From JALONO01 sp038209965 (GTDB lineage: Bacteria > Bacteroidota > Bacteroidia > Cytophagales > Thermoflexibacteraceae), in the NCBI GenBank assembly GCA_038209965.1, contig JBBQXF010000009.1:8317-72316 (forward strand): 64,000 bases of DNA, given 5' to 3'. The notes beneath the pieces were generated by a model that did no database searches, was not told the origin of the DNA, and worked only from the letters and a program-made list of their open reading frames with translations. Shown here in pieces: positions 1-10,539 of this stretch. Numbering within the stretch: position 1 is the first letter of the stretch; every line of letters starts with the position of its first letter. Both the position numbers and the translations under genes were made by a program.

Positions 1-238
1 CCTGGCCACGGTAATAGCCGAGATCGAGCACATCTGCTACTCGGGGACCAAGCTCAACCTGGACTATTATATTGGCCAGATCATGGACGAGGATCGGCAG
101 GAAGAAGTGTTCCAATACTTCATGCTGGCCGAAACCGACAACATTGCGGCGGCAGTCCAAGAACTTGGCGACGACGAGTTCACCGAAGAAGAACTTCGCT
201 TGATGCGGATCAAGTTCCTTTCCGAAGTCGCGTTGTAA
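1..238 (+). CDS. recQ: ATP-dependent DNA helicase RecQ, C-terminal end (partial)
   Basis: The reading frame that is open from the window edge and stops with TAA at 236-238 encodes about 78 residues, beginning in the middle of the protein. The stretch with EIEHICYSGTKLNLDYYI, then DEDRQEE and a final EEELRLMRIKFLSEVAL, resembles the helical C-terminal tail that Bacteroidota RecQ helicases carry after the HRDC region. RecQ unwinds DNA 3' to 5' in recombination and repair. The catalytic domains lie outside the window, so the assignment rests on the tail only. A strong hairpin follows 14 bases after the stop codon. Confidence 0.72.
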   Translation, partial: LATVIAEIEHICYSGTKLNLDYYIGQIMDEDRQEEVFQYFMLAETDNIAAAVQELGDDEFTEEELRLMRIKFLSEVAL

Positions 239-251
239 CCGACACCAAAAA

Positions 252-288
252 AAACCTGCTGGCAAGCCGCGGCTCTGCCAGCAGGTTT
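252..288. terminator. Hairpin terminator after recQ
   Basis: A perfect 13-bp inverted repeat (AAACCTGCTGGCA at 252-264 and its complement at 276-288) encloses an 11-base loop just after the recQ stop. An A tract at 247-254 gives a run of T on the minus-strand transcript, so the hairpin may work in both directions. Confidence 0.75.
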
Positions 289-386
289 CTGGTAAAATCA
301 ACCCAAACCGCAACCTTGCCACCTCTTGGTCGAGTTAAACAAGCGGGCTGCTCAATCAAGCAAAATTAATCTGCAAACGCAGGTGT

Positions 387-783
387 TTCGGCGAAAGGTC
401 TGAATTTGCTGACTGGATCCGTGACCAGTATTTCAACGGTAACCGGATCAGCTTTCAGGGCGATGCCAATTTAAGGTTCCAACCGTACGGGGTATTTTCG
501 GTTGATTTTTCCGGTAACCGCCTCCGGTTCCCGTCCCCGCAGCGCCAACCTGTGATTGCTGGGCCCCAGCATGAACTTCACCTTCTCGCACAGCGTGTTC
601 CTCACGGCCTCTGTGCAGTACAACAGCCAGATCAACAAGGTCAACATCAACACCCGGCTACAGTGGCGTTTCCAGCCGGTATCGGATCTGTTTTTGGTCG
701 ATACTGACAACTATTTTCCCGATACGTTCCAAGTCAAGAACCGGGCAGTGGTGCTCAAGTTCACTTACTGGTTGGACAGGTAG
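387..783 (+). pseudogene. Decayed C-terminal fragment of a DUF5916-type outer-membrane protein
   Basis: Two adjoining frames together read like the last 125 or so residues of the large DUF5916/carbohydrate-binding family 9-like proteins of Bacteroidota. The first frame (from about 387, certain from 411) gives DWIRDQYFNGNRISFQGDAN and then RFQPYGVFSVDF. The second frame (from about 560) gives MNFTFSHSVFLTASVQYNSQ, then NTRLQWRFQPVSDLFLV, and ends KNRAVVLKFTYWLDR. The join requires a frameshift near 550-560. The usual N-terminal domains are missing because recQ lies immediately upstream. Seen: frameshift and truncation. Inferred: a dead remnant. A sequencing error could explain the shift but not the missing N-terminus. 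Confidence 0.7.
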
Positions 784-789
784 GGGAGG

Positions 790-903
790 TTAAACGCCCT
801 CCACCAGCTTGATCTCCTCCTCCGTCAAGCAGTATAATGCGTACACCAATTGGTCGATTTGGGTTTCTAAATTGTGGGTGTTGGCAGTGGGGTTTTGTTC
901 AAT
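790..903 (-). pseudogene. 3' scrap of an Eco57I/N6-adenine methylase-type restriction-modification gene
   Basis: Directly after the stop codon of the neighbouring ATPase, the same frame continues for 37 residues: LETQIDQLVYALYCLTEEEI followed by KLVEGV and a stop at 790-792. The pattern of Q-I-D-x-L-V-Y-x-L-Y-x-L-T-E-E-E-I is the characteristic extreme C-terminus of Eco57I-like and related DNA methyltransferase/endonuclease proteins. No start or catalytic motif is present. It appears to mark where the AT-rich ABC-3C island joined or replaced an older restriction-modification gene. Confidence 0.6.
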
Positions 904-2610
904 TTATTCGCTAATTCTAAATAATTTGTCACTTTGTGATAACTTAACTACAAAATATTCTTCTTTATTAATCTCAACTGGGAGCTTATCTTTGAGAATT
1001 GAAGCAACAAATTGAATATTATTTCTATTAACGAACTCTGCAATTTTTATCAACTGATTGTCATGCATTAGTTCCTTTTTATCATTTAGAAGAAAATGCA
1101 AACAAGGAATATTTTCTTCGTCTGCAAATAAAGTGTAAGCAAGATCAAAGCAAGATATTTCTCCCTGCTTTTTACCTGAACTCATATTTGCATTAAACGC
1201 ACTGAACTTGTATAATCTCTGTTGTTTTGTATTGGTAATGATGTCGTATTTGACTGCATACTGCTCTCCATACAGCTCATTTGAAATGGAAGCAAAGTGT
1301 TTGTTAAACTTATTGAGTTGTGTTTTTACAATTAGTTCAAAGCTATCACTGAATAGTTCGTCGTCAATTTCACTCAATTGTTTATTAAATGCTTTTAGAT
1401 TAGAATCAACTTCACTCAATTGTTGAATGATATTTTCATACTCGCCTTTGATTCTGTATTTTTCCGTCAATTCGGCAATTATTTTTTCAAGTTCTTCAAA
1501 CGAATCACTTTTTGAAATTTCAGCAGCTAATTTTTTTTCTTCCGCAAGCAGTCGTTTTAAAACATTGCTGTTTTCTAAAATAGATTTCTCAAGGATTGGT
1601 AATTCCTTTATTATATATTTCACCTTTTCCTCCACCATTGTATTGTGAAAGGAAACAAGGTCTGAAAATGACTTTTGGATTGTTGATACTTTGGATGTGG
1701 CTTGTTCGTATATGATTTCCAACTGCCTCAAGTCAATGTCTGATTTGCTGGAATTGAGTTCTGTTTCAGCTTCTTTTATCAAGTCTTTACGAATGTTTAG
1801 TTTTCCTATAACTGAACTTATTTTATTGACTTTATATTTAACTTCGTTTAGCTTATCTAAGTCCCTTTCAAAATTTTCATTTAAGTTGAAACTACTTTTC
1901 TTTTTGCTAAGGACTTCAATGTCGTTGTTGATAAGGGACAACGCAGTTTCATAAGCTGTTTTTGTTTGATTCTTTTCAAGTCGGGTTCTGTAAGTATCCT
2001 CTTGCTTTATTTTGGTTAAAATTTCTTGTTTGCTGTTACCCTTAGTGAATTCACATCCAAAAAGAAAAAGATAAAGAGTTTCATACTCTGCATCAGAAGT
2101 GTATCCATCAAGCGTTTTGAGTGTATTGTTTGTGCTTTCGTCTTTATATCGGATATTATGTGAAATTATTTGTCTGAAAGTTGGCTTGCTGGCAAGATGC
2201 GAAGGGAAAAGGCGAGTACTTAAATTTAATTCGAATTCATCCCCAGGCAGTTGATTTCCATTGATTGTCCTGATAACTTCTTTTCTTGCTAAAAAATTTC
2301 TTTTAATCACAATATCCTCTGTTCCTTTATCTAAGTCATTTGTCATGACAAGTGTAATTAGAACTTTATTTTCAATCAGAAAATCTTTGACAAGTTTATA
2401 TTCTTGTTTTTTTGTTTCATGATCAACATATATGTGCTTTGAATTCGCCCCCAAGCAAAAATCAACCAATTTAAGAACCGTGGTTTTACCAACAATGTTG
2501 CCTGTGATTTGATTTTCACTTTCGTCAACAATCAAGTTAAGTCCTATGTGAAATTTTATTTCACGAATGACTGCTGAACCGCGTGTTATTGTTAGTGATT
2601 TTAAGAACAT
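904..2610 (-). CDS. ABC-three-component (ABC-3C) system ATPase with DUF2326 domain
   Basis: A 568-residue SMC/Rad50-like ATPase. Near the N-terminus the Walker A segment GNIVGKTTVLKLVDFCLG (about residues 37-54) follows an ABC-like beta strand. A long coiled coil fills roughly residues 195-420. The C-terminal part (FSAFNANMSSGKKQGEISCF, then LHFLLNDKKELMH) matches the DUF2326 ATPase half with its Walker B region. In the ABC-3C family such ATPases pair with a small middle component and a nuclease-like effector and are predicted to act in defence against foreign DNA. The ATG overlaps the end of the middle-component gene (10 bases), showing translational coupling. The gene is AT-rich unlike its neighbours, which suggests horizontal transfer. 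Confidence 0.85.
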   Translation of the reverse strand: MFLKSLTITRGSAVIREIKFHIGLNLIVDESENQITGNIVGKTTVLKLVDFCLGANSKHIYVDHETKKQEYKLVKDFLIENKVLITLVMTNDLDKGTEDIVIKRNFLARKEVIRTINGNQLPGDEFELNLSTRLFPSHLASKPTFRQIISHNIRYKDESTNNTLKTLDGYTSDAEYETLYLFLFGCEFTKGNSKQEILTKIKQEDTYRTRLEKNQTKTAYETALSLINNDIEVLSKKKSSFNLNENFERDLDKLNEVKYKVNKISSVIGKLNIRKDLIKEAETELNSSKSDIDLRQLEIIYEQATSKVSTIQKSFSDLVSFHNTMVEEKVKYIIKELPILEKSILENSNVLKRLLAEEKKLAAEISKSDSFEELEKIIAELTEKYRIKGEYENIIQQLSEVDSNLKAFNKQLSEIDDELFSDSFELIVKTQLNKFNKHFASISNELYGEQYAVKYDIITNTKQQRLYKFSAFNANMSSGKKQGEISCFDLAYTLFADEENIPCLHFLLNDKKELMHDNQLIKIAEFVNRNNIQFVASILKDKLPVEINKEEYFVVKLSQSDKLFRISE

Positions 2611-2828
2611 AATTCTATTTCGCCTTTCGGGTTAAGTTTTGCAACATCCAACAAATACAACCAATCTAAACAAAGAATGAATATAGAAAACGACATCTTT
2701 CTTTTGCCTTTTACTTCCTGATATAGGTCAAGCATTTTATAACTCGCCTCTTTTTTTAAAGACTGGATTACAAATGCACCATTGTAGTAGATGCTATTGT
2801 CAGGATGAATATTGTCAGGTAGTAGCAT
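2601..2828 (-). CDS. ABC-three-component system middle component (MC6-like)
   Basis: A 75-residue protein beginning MLLPDNIHPDNSIYYNGAF. Small proteins that start MLLPD(K/N)... and sit directly before a DUF2326 ATPase are ABC-3C middle components, probably adaptors linking effector and ATPase. The ATG at 2828-2826 is preferred over an upstream TTG because this start matches the family, and because it would overlap the ancestral end of the upstream effector gene by 14 bases. Its stop overlaps the ATPase start. It is now separated from the effector gene by a 201-bp miniature element. Confidence 0.75.
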   Translation of the reverse strand: MLLPDNIHPDNSIYYNGAFVIQSLKKEASYKMLDLYQEVKGKRKMSFSIFILCLDWLYLLDVAKLNPKGEIELCS

Positions 2829-2897
2829 AATTGTAATCGTTTGGGTTTTCAAAAATTTCGCATCTGATAAATGCGTCTACAACAAGTATGTTTATGC

Positions 2898-3098
2898 GTA
2901 ACTGTTTAGGTAGGTAAAGTATTTGATAATCAATTAGTTATAAAATTTAAAGTTTGCTTAAACGGGTATGCAAATTAACTTAAATTACTGATAATCAAAT
3001 AATTATAGAAATAAGTAATTTATTTAAAATCAAGCCAATTATTCATAACTAATTTATTTTCAATTAGTTATGAATAATTAGAGCACCTAAACAGTTGC
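2898..3098. mobile_element. Miniature inverted-repeat element, copy 1 (201 bp, IS66-like ends)
   Basis: A 201-bp AT-rich element. Its left end is GTAACTGTTTAGGT and its right end is the complement with one mismatch (ACCTAAACAGTTGC). It is flanked by a perfect 8-bp duplication, GTTTATGC, at 2890-2897 and 3099-3106. A second copy lies at 48350-48550 and differs at about five positions. There is no coding capacity. Inside the right half is a second inverted repeat (AATTATTCATAACTAA against its complement). GTAA termini with 8-bp duplications are the signature of IS66-family elements, so this is probably a non-autonomous IS66 derivative. It lies within the 3' end of the SMEK effector gene. Confidence 0.9.
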
Positions 3099-3992
3099 GT
3101 TTATGCAAAGTTCAAGTTCGTCAAATGGAATGGAAGTAAAGTTTGAACTATTTAAAACCTTTTCTTGCACTTTTGAAATAACTTCAAAAAAAAGTTGGTC
3201 ATCATTCAAACTACTTTTTGATTTTGCATATTCTTGTCTGATTGTTGAAAGAACTGAATTGCTTTTATTGCTTCCTTGAGAGTCAAATTCTGAGTAGATT
3301 TTATCAACCCTACCATAGTGAACCATATAATCATCAATTATTAATTTTGCAGAATTCAAATTATTGTGAGTTATTTTTCTTTCAATCTCAAAGCTTTTAA
3401 TTTCGGCAACTGCTTCAGTTTTGTTCCAATCTTTTTTTGATAGAATATTTATTACAGTAGCTAAATTAAATTCTAATTTCATTGTATCAATTTCTGTTGC
3501 CAATTCCTCTTTTACAAATTGATAAATTCTTTTTTGGTCGTTTATATGTAGTCCTATAATTTTAGAAAGAATTGAGTTTTTATCAATGATGTCAGCAGCA
3601 GGAGTAAAGTTAATTCCGTGAGGATTTACAAAGGTCGCCTTTCTTAAATTATCTGCATCTTTTGCGATGGAAAGAAACTTAAATGTGTAGCCTAAGTAAT
3701 TTTTGATTGAGACCTTAGAAAGTGAAGATTCAATTTTCTGTTTGCTTGAAGTAGCTGAAACTTGAATAACAAACTTATTGGTGTGGTCAATCAAGTCGAT
3801 TGCTTCAACATTTTGTTCAATGCTATTTTCGTTTGTAACATTCCATCCGTACACCTCATTCAAGAAGTATTGATAGAAACTTTCTGAGTGTCCATGAAAG
3901 TCCAAAATATTCAATCTGCCTCTGGTAATTATCCGAGTGGCAAGAATATTTATCTTTTCTTCAATAACATTAAAGTAATTAGATCTATTCAT
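3087..3992 (-). CDS. ABC-3C effector with SMEK domain, C-terminus replaced by the miniature element
   Basis: A 301-residue protein. Its N-terminal half holds NILDFHGHSESFYQYFLNEV followed by EAIDLIDHTNKFVIQVSATS and SKQKIESSLSK. This D...Q-V-(S/T)-x-T pattern is the restriction-endonuclease-like SMEK domain found with ABC-3C systems; nuclease action is inferred. The last residues (ATV and the TAG stop) come from the inserted element. With the element and one target copy removed, the frame continues for 25 more residues (ILVVDAFIRCEIFENPNDYN, then YATT) and ends inside the middle-component gene. The present protein is therefore probably truncated. The upstream sequence is AT-rich and probably contains the operon promoter. 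Confidence 0.75.
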   Translation of the reverse strand: MNRSNYFNVIEEKINILATRIITRGRLNILDFHGHSESFYQYFLNEVYGWNVTNENSIEQNVEAIDLIDHTNKFVIQVSATSSKQKIESSLSKVSIKNYLGYTFKFLSIAKDADNLRKATFVNPHGINFTPAADIIDKNSILSKIIGLHINDQKRIYQFVKEELATEIDTMKLEFNLATVINILSKKDWNKTEAVAEIKSFEIERKITHNNLNSAKLIIDDYMVHYGRVDKIYSEFDSQGSNKSNSVLSTIRQEYAKSKSSLNDDQLFFEVISKVQEKVLNSSNFTSIPFDELELCINATV

Positions 3993-4529
3993 TTTTTGTT
4001 TGCAAATTTAAGCACTTTATATGTAAATATTTTATGGTTAAAGTTTTGATTTTCATTGGTCAATTTAATATTACAATTGTTGTTGTACGCTTTCCGTTAT
4101 CATTCCTGTAAACGTAATTTTCACGCTTTTTTCACTTTATATCTGCGTTTGTCCAACACAATGAAACGCTTCGCATTGATTTTGATCACGTATTTCTTGT
4201 CCCCCCTTTTTTTATTGTACGGCGAAGTTTTAGCTTGCTAAAACTTCGCCTCGCTAATCCCAACTTCGAGTACCATTACTTGAAAATGGGGTATTAGTGC
4301 GATTTATGTCCAAATTGTCAATTGAGGCAACTTTGTTTAGCCATCACATTATTAATTTCACTAGGTATTGTGCAAATTTGAATATTTATTCTCAAATATC
4401 CAAATTGCCTAGGTCTTTTACCCCCGCTAAAACCGTTGGTCACGGCGCGGGGCAACCCTCGGTGGTTTAGGCACTTACAGGCCCGGGCAAGCACCGATCT
4501 GGGGCGCAAAAGCGGAATGCGCCCACTGG
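3993..4529. other. Intergenic region, AT-rich edge of the ABC-3C island
   Basis: This 537-base gap separates the divergent-from-island FAH gene end from the ABC-3C operon start. The first 60 bases upstream of the SMEK gene are AT-rich and would hold its promoter. A strong hairpin lies at 4221-4250. Composition changes from AT-rich to the genome norm near 4415-4430, which marks the right boundary of the island. Short open frames here have no recognisable content. Confidence 0.5.
4221..4250. repeat. Perfect 13-bp hairpin
   Basis: GGCGAAGTTTTAG at 4221-4233 is followed by a 4-base loop and its exact complement at 4238-4250. There is no T tract on either side, so it is not a classical intrinsic terminator. 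It could be an island-end structure or an RNA hairpin. Confidence 0.6.
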
Positions 4530-5375
4530 TTACTCCACCACATTGACCAGTGTACCGATCGGCCCGATGGTGATCCGAACCTCGTCGCCGCGGTGGAGTG
4601 TGAACGTGTCGGGCGGCACAATGCCCGTGCCCGTCATCAGTAGTACCCCGTGCGGGAAGCTGCACTCGCGGAACAGGAAGCCGACCAGTTCGGTGAGTTG
4701 GCGCTTCATCTGGCCGATCTCGATTTCGCCACTGAACACGGTCTGGCCCGCCCGCTGGATAGCCAATGAGATAAGCGTGGTGGGGGGCAGGGGCTGCTCG
4801 GGCACATAAACCCCCGGCCCCAAGCCCGCACAGCGGTCATAAGATTTGGCCTGGGGCAAATACAGCGGGTTTTCGCCCTCGATGCTGCGCGAGCTCATGT
4901 CATTGCCAATGGTGTAGCCCACGATTTCGGCCTGCGCATTGATCACCAGGGTCAGTTCGGGCTCGGGCACGTCCCAAGTGCTGTCGCGCCGGATCCTCAC
5001 GGGCTGGCCCGGGCCGGACACGCGGGCGGGAGTGGCCTTGAAGAAGAGTTCGGGCCGCTCGGCCACATACACTTTGTCATAGAAAGTATCGCCCCCGGCG
5101 TTTTTGGCTTCTTCCATGCGGGCATCGCGGCTGCGCAGGTAGGTGACCCCAGCGGCCCAAACCTCTTGCCGCAATCCAATGGGCGGCAGCAGTACTTGCT
5201 GGGCGAACCAAGCCGGCCCGCCCGCTGGGCTGAGGCTGCGCAGCTCGGATTGCAGGCGTTCGTGCAGTTGGCTGCGGTTGACGACGCTCTCCCAGTGGGG
5301 CTGGAGCGAGAGATAATATTGTTGCTCGTGCTCAATGACGGTGCCATCGGCAGTACGGAATAATTTCATGCTCAC
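4530..5375 (-). CDS. Fumarylacetoacetate hydrolase (FAH) family protein, 2-keto-3-deoxy-acid dehydratase-like
   Basis: A 281-residue protein of the FAH superfamily. The family core is clear: ELFFKATPARVSGPG, then WDVPEPELTLVINAQAEIVG and YTIGNDMSSRSIEGENPLYL. In FAH enzymes the acidic residues of EPEL and the downstream ND bind a divalent metal that polarises a 2-oxo acid substrate. The SSRSIEGENPLYLPQAK stretch is particularly like 2-keto-3-deoxy-D-arabinonate dehydratases, which suggests a sugar-acid breakdown step; this substrate is inferred only. The start at 5375 follows a purine-rich leader. The gene is followed upstream by the sensor kinase gene in the same direction with a 33-base gap. 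Confidence 0.82.
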   Translation of the reverse strand: MSMKLFRTADGTVIEHEQQYYLSLQPHWESVVNRSQLHERLQSELRSLSPAGGPAWFAQQVLLPPIGLRQEVWAAGVTYLRSRDARMEEAKNAGGDTFYDKVYVAERPELFFKATPARVSGPGQPVRIRRDSTWDVPEPELTLVINAQAEIVGYTIGNDMSSRSIEGENPLYLPQAKSYDRCAGLGPGVYVPEQPLPPTTLISLAIQRAGQTVFSGEIEIGQMKRQLTELVGFLFRECSFPHGVLLMTGTGIVPPDTFTLHRGDEVRITIGPIGTLVNVVE

Positions 5376-5408
5376 GGAGTTTCCTCAAACGTAAGCAAAT
5401 TTTGCTGG

Positions 5409-8468
<3,060 letters not shown>

Positions 8469-8537
8469 CTGGCTGGGGTCTGAAAAGTCCTATCTTTTCT
8501 TTATTTATTCAAATATATTGCCAGTTCCCCCATTTTC

Positions 8538-10334
8538 CTAGCTTATTTCCAAAGTTTGCAGGCGGATTAAATTACTGTAGAGCCCATTGGTGGCGGCGGC
8601 CAGTTCTTCGTGGGTGCCGCTCTCGATCACTTGGCCCTTCTCGATCACATAAATCCGATCCACTTTGCGGATGGTGGCCAGCCGGTGGGCAATGATGATG
8701 CTGGTGCGGCCTTTCATCAGTTCGTCGAGGGCTTCTTGGACGAGTTGCTCCGATTCGGCATCGAGCGAGCTGGTGGCTTCGTCCAGCAGCAAAATGGCCG
8801 GATCCTTGAGAATGGCCCGGGCAATGGCCACGCGCTGCCGTTGTCCGCCCGTGAGTTTGACCCCGCGCTCGCCCACCAGTGTGTCCAGCCCATCGGGGAA
8901 GGATCGGATAAACTCCCAGGCATTGGCTTTTTGGGCTGCGCCGATAATCTCCTCGTCTTTGGCCCCCGGTTTACCATAGGCGATGTTTTCGCGGATTGTG
9001 CCCCCGAACAAGATGACCTCTTGGGGCACAATGCCCACATTTTGGCGGTAGGCCCCCAACTGATAGCTGGCAATGGGCCGACCGTCTACCAAAATCTGGC
9101 CACTCGAGGGCTCATAAAACCGCAACAGCAACTGGACAATGGTCGATTTACCCGCCCCGCTGTGTCCCACCAAGGCGATTTTTTCGCCGGTTCGCACTTG
9201 CAAGTCAAGCCCGTTCAGTACCTGCATATCGGCCCGGCTAGGGTAAGAGAACTTTACATTTCGGTATTCAATATTGCCCAGCGGTCTGAACTGCTCACTG
9301 GGCAACGCGGCCCGGTCAAATTCGCCGGGCATTTCCAAAATTTCCCGCATCCGCTCTGATGCGCCCACGGCCCGTTGAATTTGGCCATAAATATCGCCCA
9401 AACCGCCAATGGAGCCGCCAATAAACATGGTGACGACGACAAACTGGGTCAGTCCACCCACCGAGATCACTTTGTCCTGCATCAGGATGGCCCCATACCA
9501 GAGCACCGCCACAATGGCCCCGAACAAGGCCAGCACCACGAATGACACAAACGCGCCCCGGTAGTTGGCCCCGTTGAGGGCTGTTTTGATAACTTTTTGG
9601 AGCGATCCCATGTAGCGGGCCACTTCCACAAACTCATTGGTGAACGCCTTGACCATTGAGATCGATTGGAGCGTCTCTTCGACCACTACATTGGCAGCGG
9701 CCAGTTCGTCTTGAGTCTGTTTGGCCATCTTGCGGATGTAACGGCCAAAAAACAAACCCGCAATGACCAGCACCGGCACTACGGCCAGCATGAAAAGGGT
9801 GAGCTGGGGCATGGTGTAAAACAGCATGGCTAAGCCGAAAGTCAAGATCAGGGTCTGGCGAAAAAATTCGGCCAACGTGATGGAGAAGGTGTCTTGCAAC
9901 AGGGCCACATCGGCCGTGACCCGGCTCATCAGTTCGCCCGTGCGGCGGGAGTCGAAGAAGGTCATGGGCAGGGTCATCAGTTTTTGGTAGAGGGCGGCGC
10001 GGATGTCGGCCATGCTGCGTTCGCTCACCCGGGCAAAAAAGAAAACCCGGAAAAAGGAGAAAAACGACTGAACAAACAGCACGAGCATGATCAAGCCCGC
10101 AATTTGGTTGATTTGGGTCAAATACCAGTCGGCTTTGCCCGAAGCCACATCGATGAGCTTGCCGATCAGGTAGGGCACGGCCAAAACGATGATACTGGAG
10201 AAAAACAAACAGACCATTCCCGCAAAAAAGAAGGAACGATAAGGAGACATAAAGGAATAAATACTAAGCAGGTTGCGAAAAGAACTTTTGTTCAATTTGC
10301 CCGCTTCCAGGTCTTCGTAATCGCGGCGCGCCAT
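8538..10334 (-). CDS. ABC transporter, fused permease/ATPase (MsbA-like exporter half)
   Basis: A 598-residue half-transporter. An N-terminal six-helix ABC exporter membrane domain (residues ~30-320) precedes a nucleotide-binding domain with Walker A GHSGAGKST (from residue 390), signature LTGGQRQRVAIARA and Walker B ILLLDEATSSLD, followed by an H-loop AHRLATI. It would dimerise in the inner membrane. The closest general class is MsbA/lipid or multidrug exporters; the substrate cannot be read from sequence. The signature LTGGQ in place of LSGGQ is a common variant. The ATG lies 10 bases from the boundary with an intergenic region and reads away from the secreted-protein gene at 10540. Confidence 0.92.
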   Translation of the reverse strand: MARRDYEDLEAGKLNKSSFRNLLSIYSFMSPYRSFFFAGMVCLFFSSIIVLAVPYLIGKLIDVASGKADWYLTQINQIAGLIMLVLFVQSFFSFFRVFFFARVSERSMADIRAALYQKLMTLPMTFFDSRRTGELMSRVTADVALLQDTFSITLAEFFRQTLILTFGLAMLFYTMPQLTLFMLAVVPVLVIAGLFFGRYIRKMAKQTQDELAAANVVVEETLQSISMVKAFTNEFVEVARYMGSLQKVIKTALNGANYRGAFVSFVVLALFGAIVAVLWYGAILMQDKVISVGGLTQFVVVTMFIGGSIGGLGDIYGQIQRAVGASERMREILEMPGEFDRAALPSEQFRPLGNIEYRNVKFSYPSRADMQVLNGLDLQVRTGEKIALVGHSGAGKSTIVQLLLRFYEPSSGQILVDGRPIASYQLGAYRQNVGIVPQEVILFGGTIRENIAYGKPGAKDEEIIGAAQKANAWEFIRSFPDGLDTLVGERGVKLTGGQRQRVAIARAILKDPAILLLDEATSSLDAESEQLVQEALDELMKGRTSIIIAHRLATIRKVDRIYVIEKGQVIESGTHEELAAATNGLYSNLIRLQTLEIS

Positions 10335-10539
10335 AAGTGGAGGAAAAAAAGAAAAAATGACGCTTGTGAATCAGTTGCGCCCCGGTCGGCTAACTTGCCG
10401 GCCTGATGGTTTTACCCTAATGCTTTTTGGCCAAAATTGTGCCCTGTTCTCCGATCTGCCAAATTGTCTTGCTCTAGCCAACGGCGAAACTTCCCAAATT
10501 GGCCGAAAATAAGGAAATTTACCTTCTTATTTTTATAAA

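Noticed and set aside
2898..3098. CRISPR or phage attachment repeat
   Set aside because: Only one copy per site, with inverted ends and fresh target duplications, which fits a transposable element.
4056..4241. 61-codon plus-strand frame in the island edge
   Set aside because: No recognisable sequence; likely chance in AT-rich DNA.
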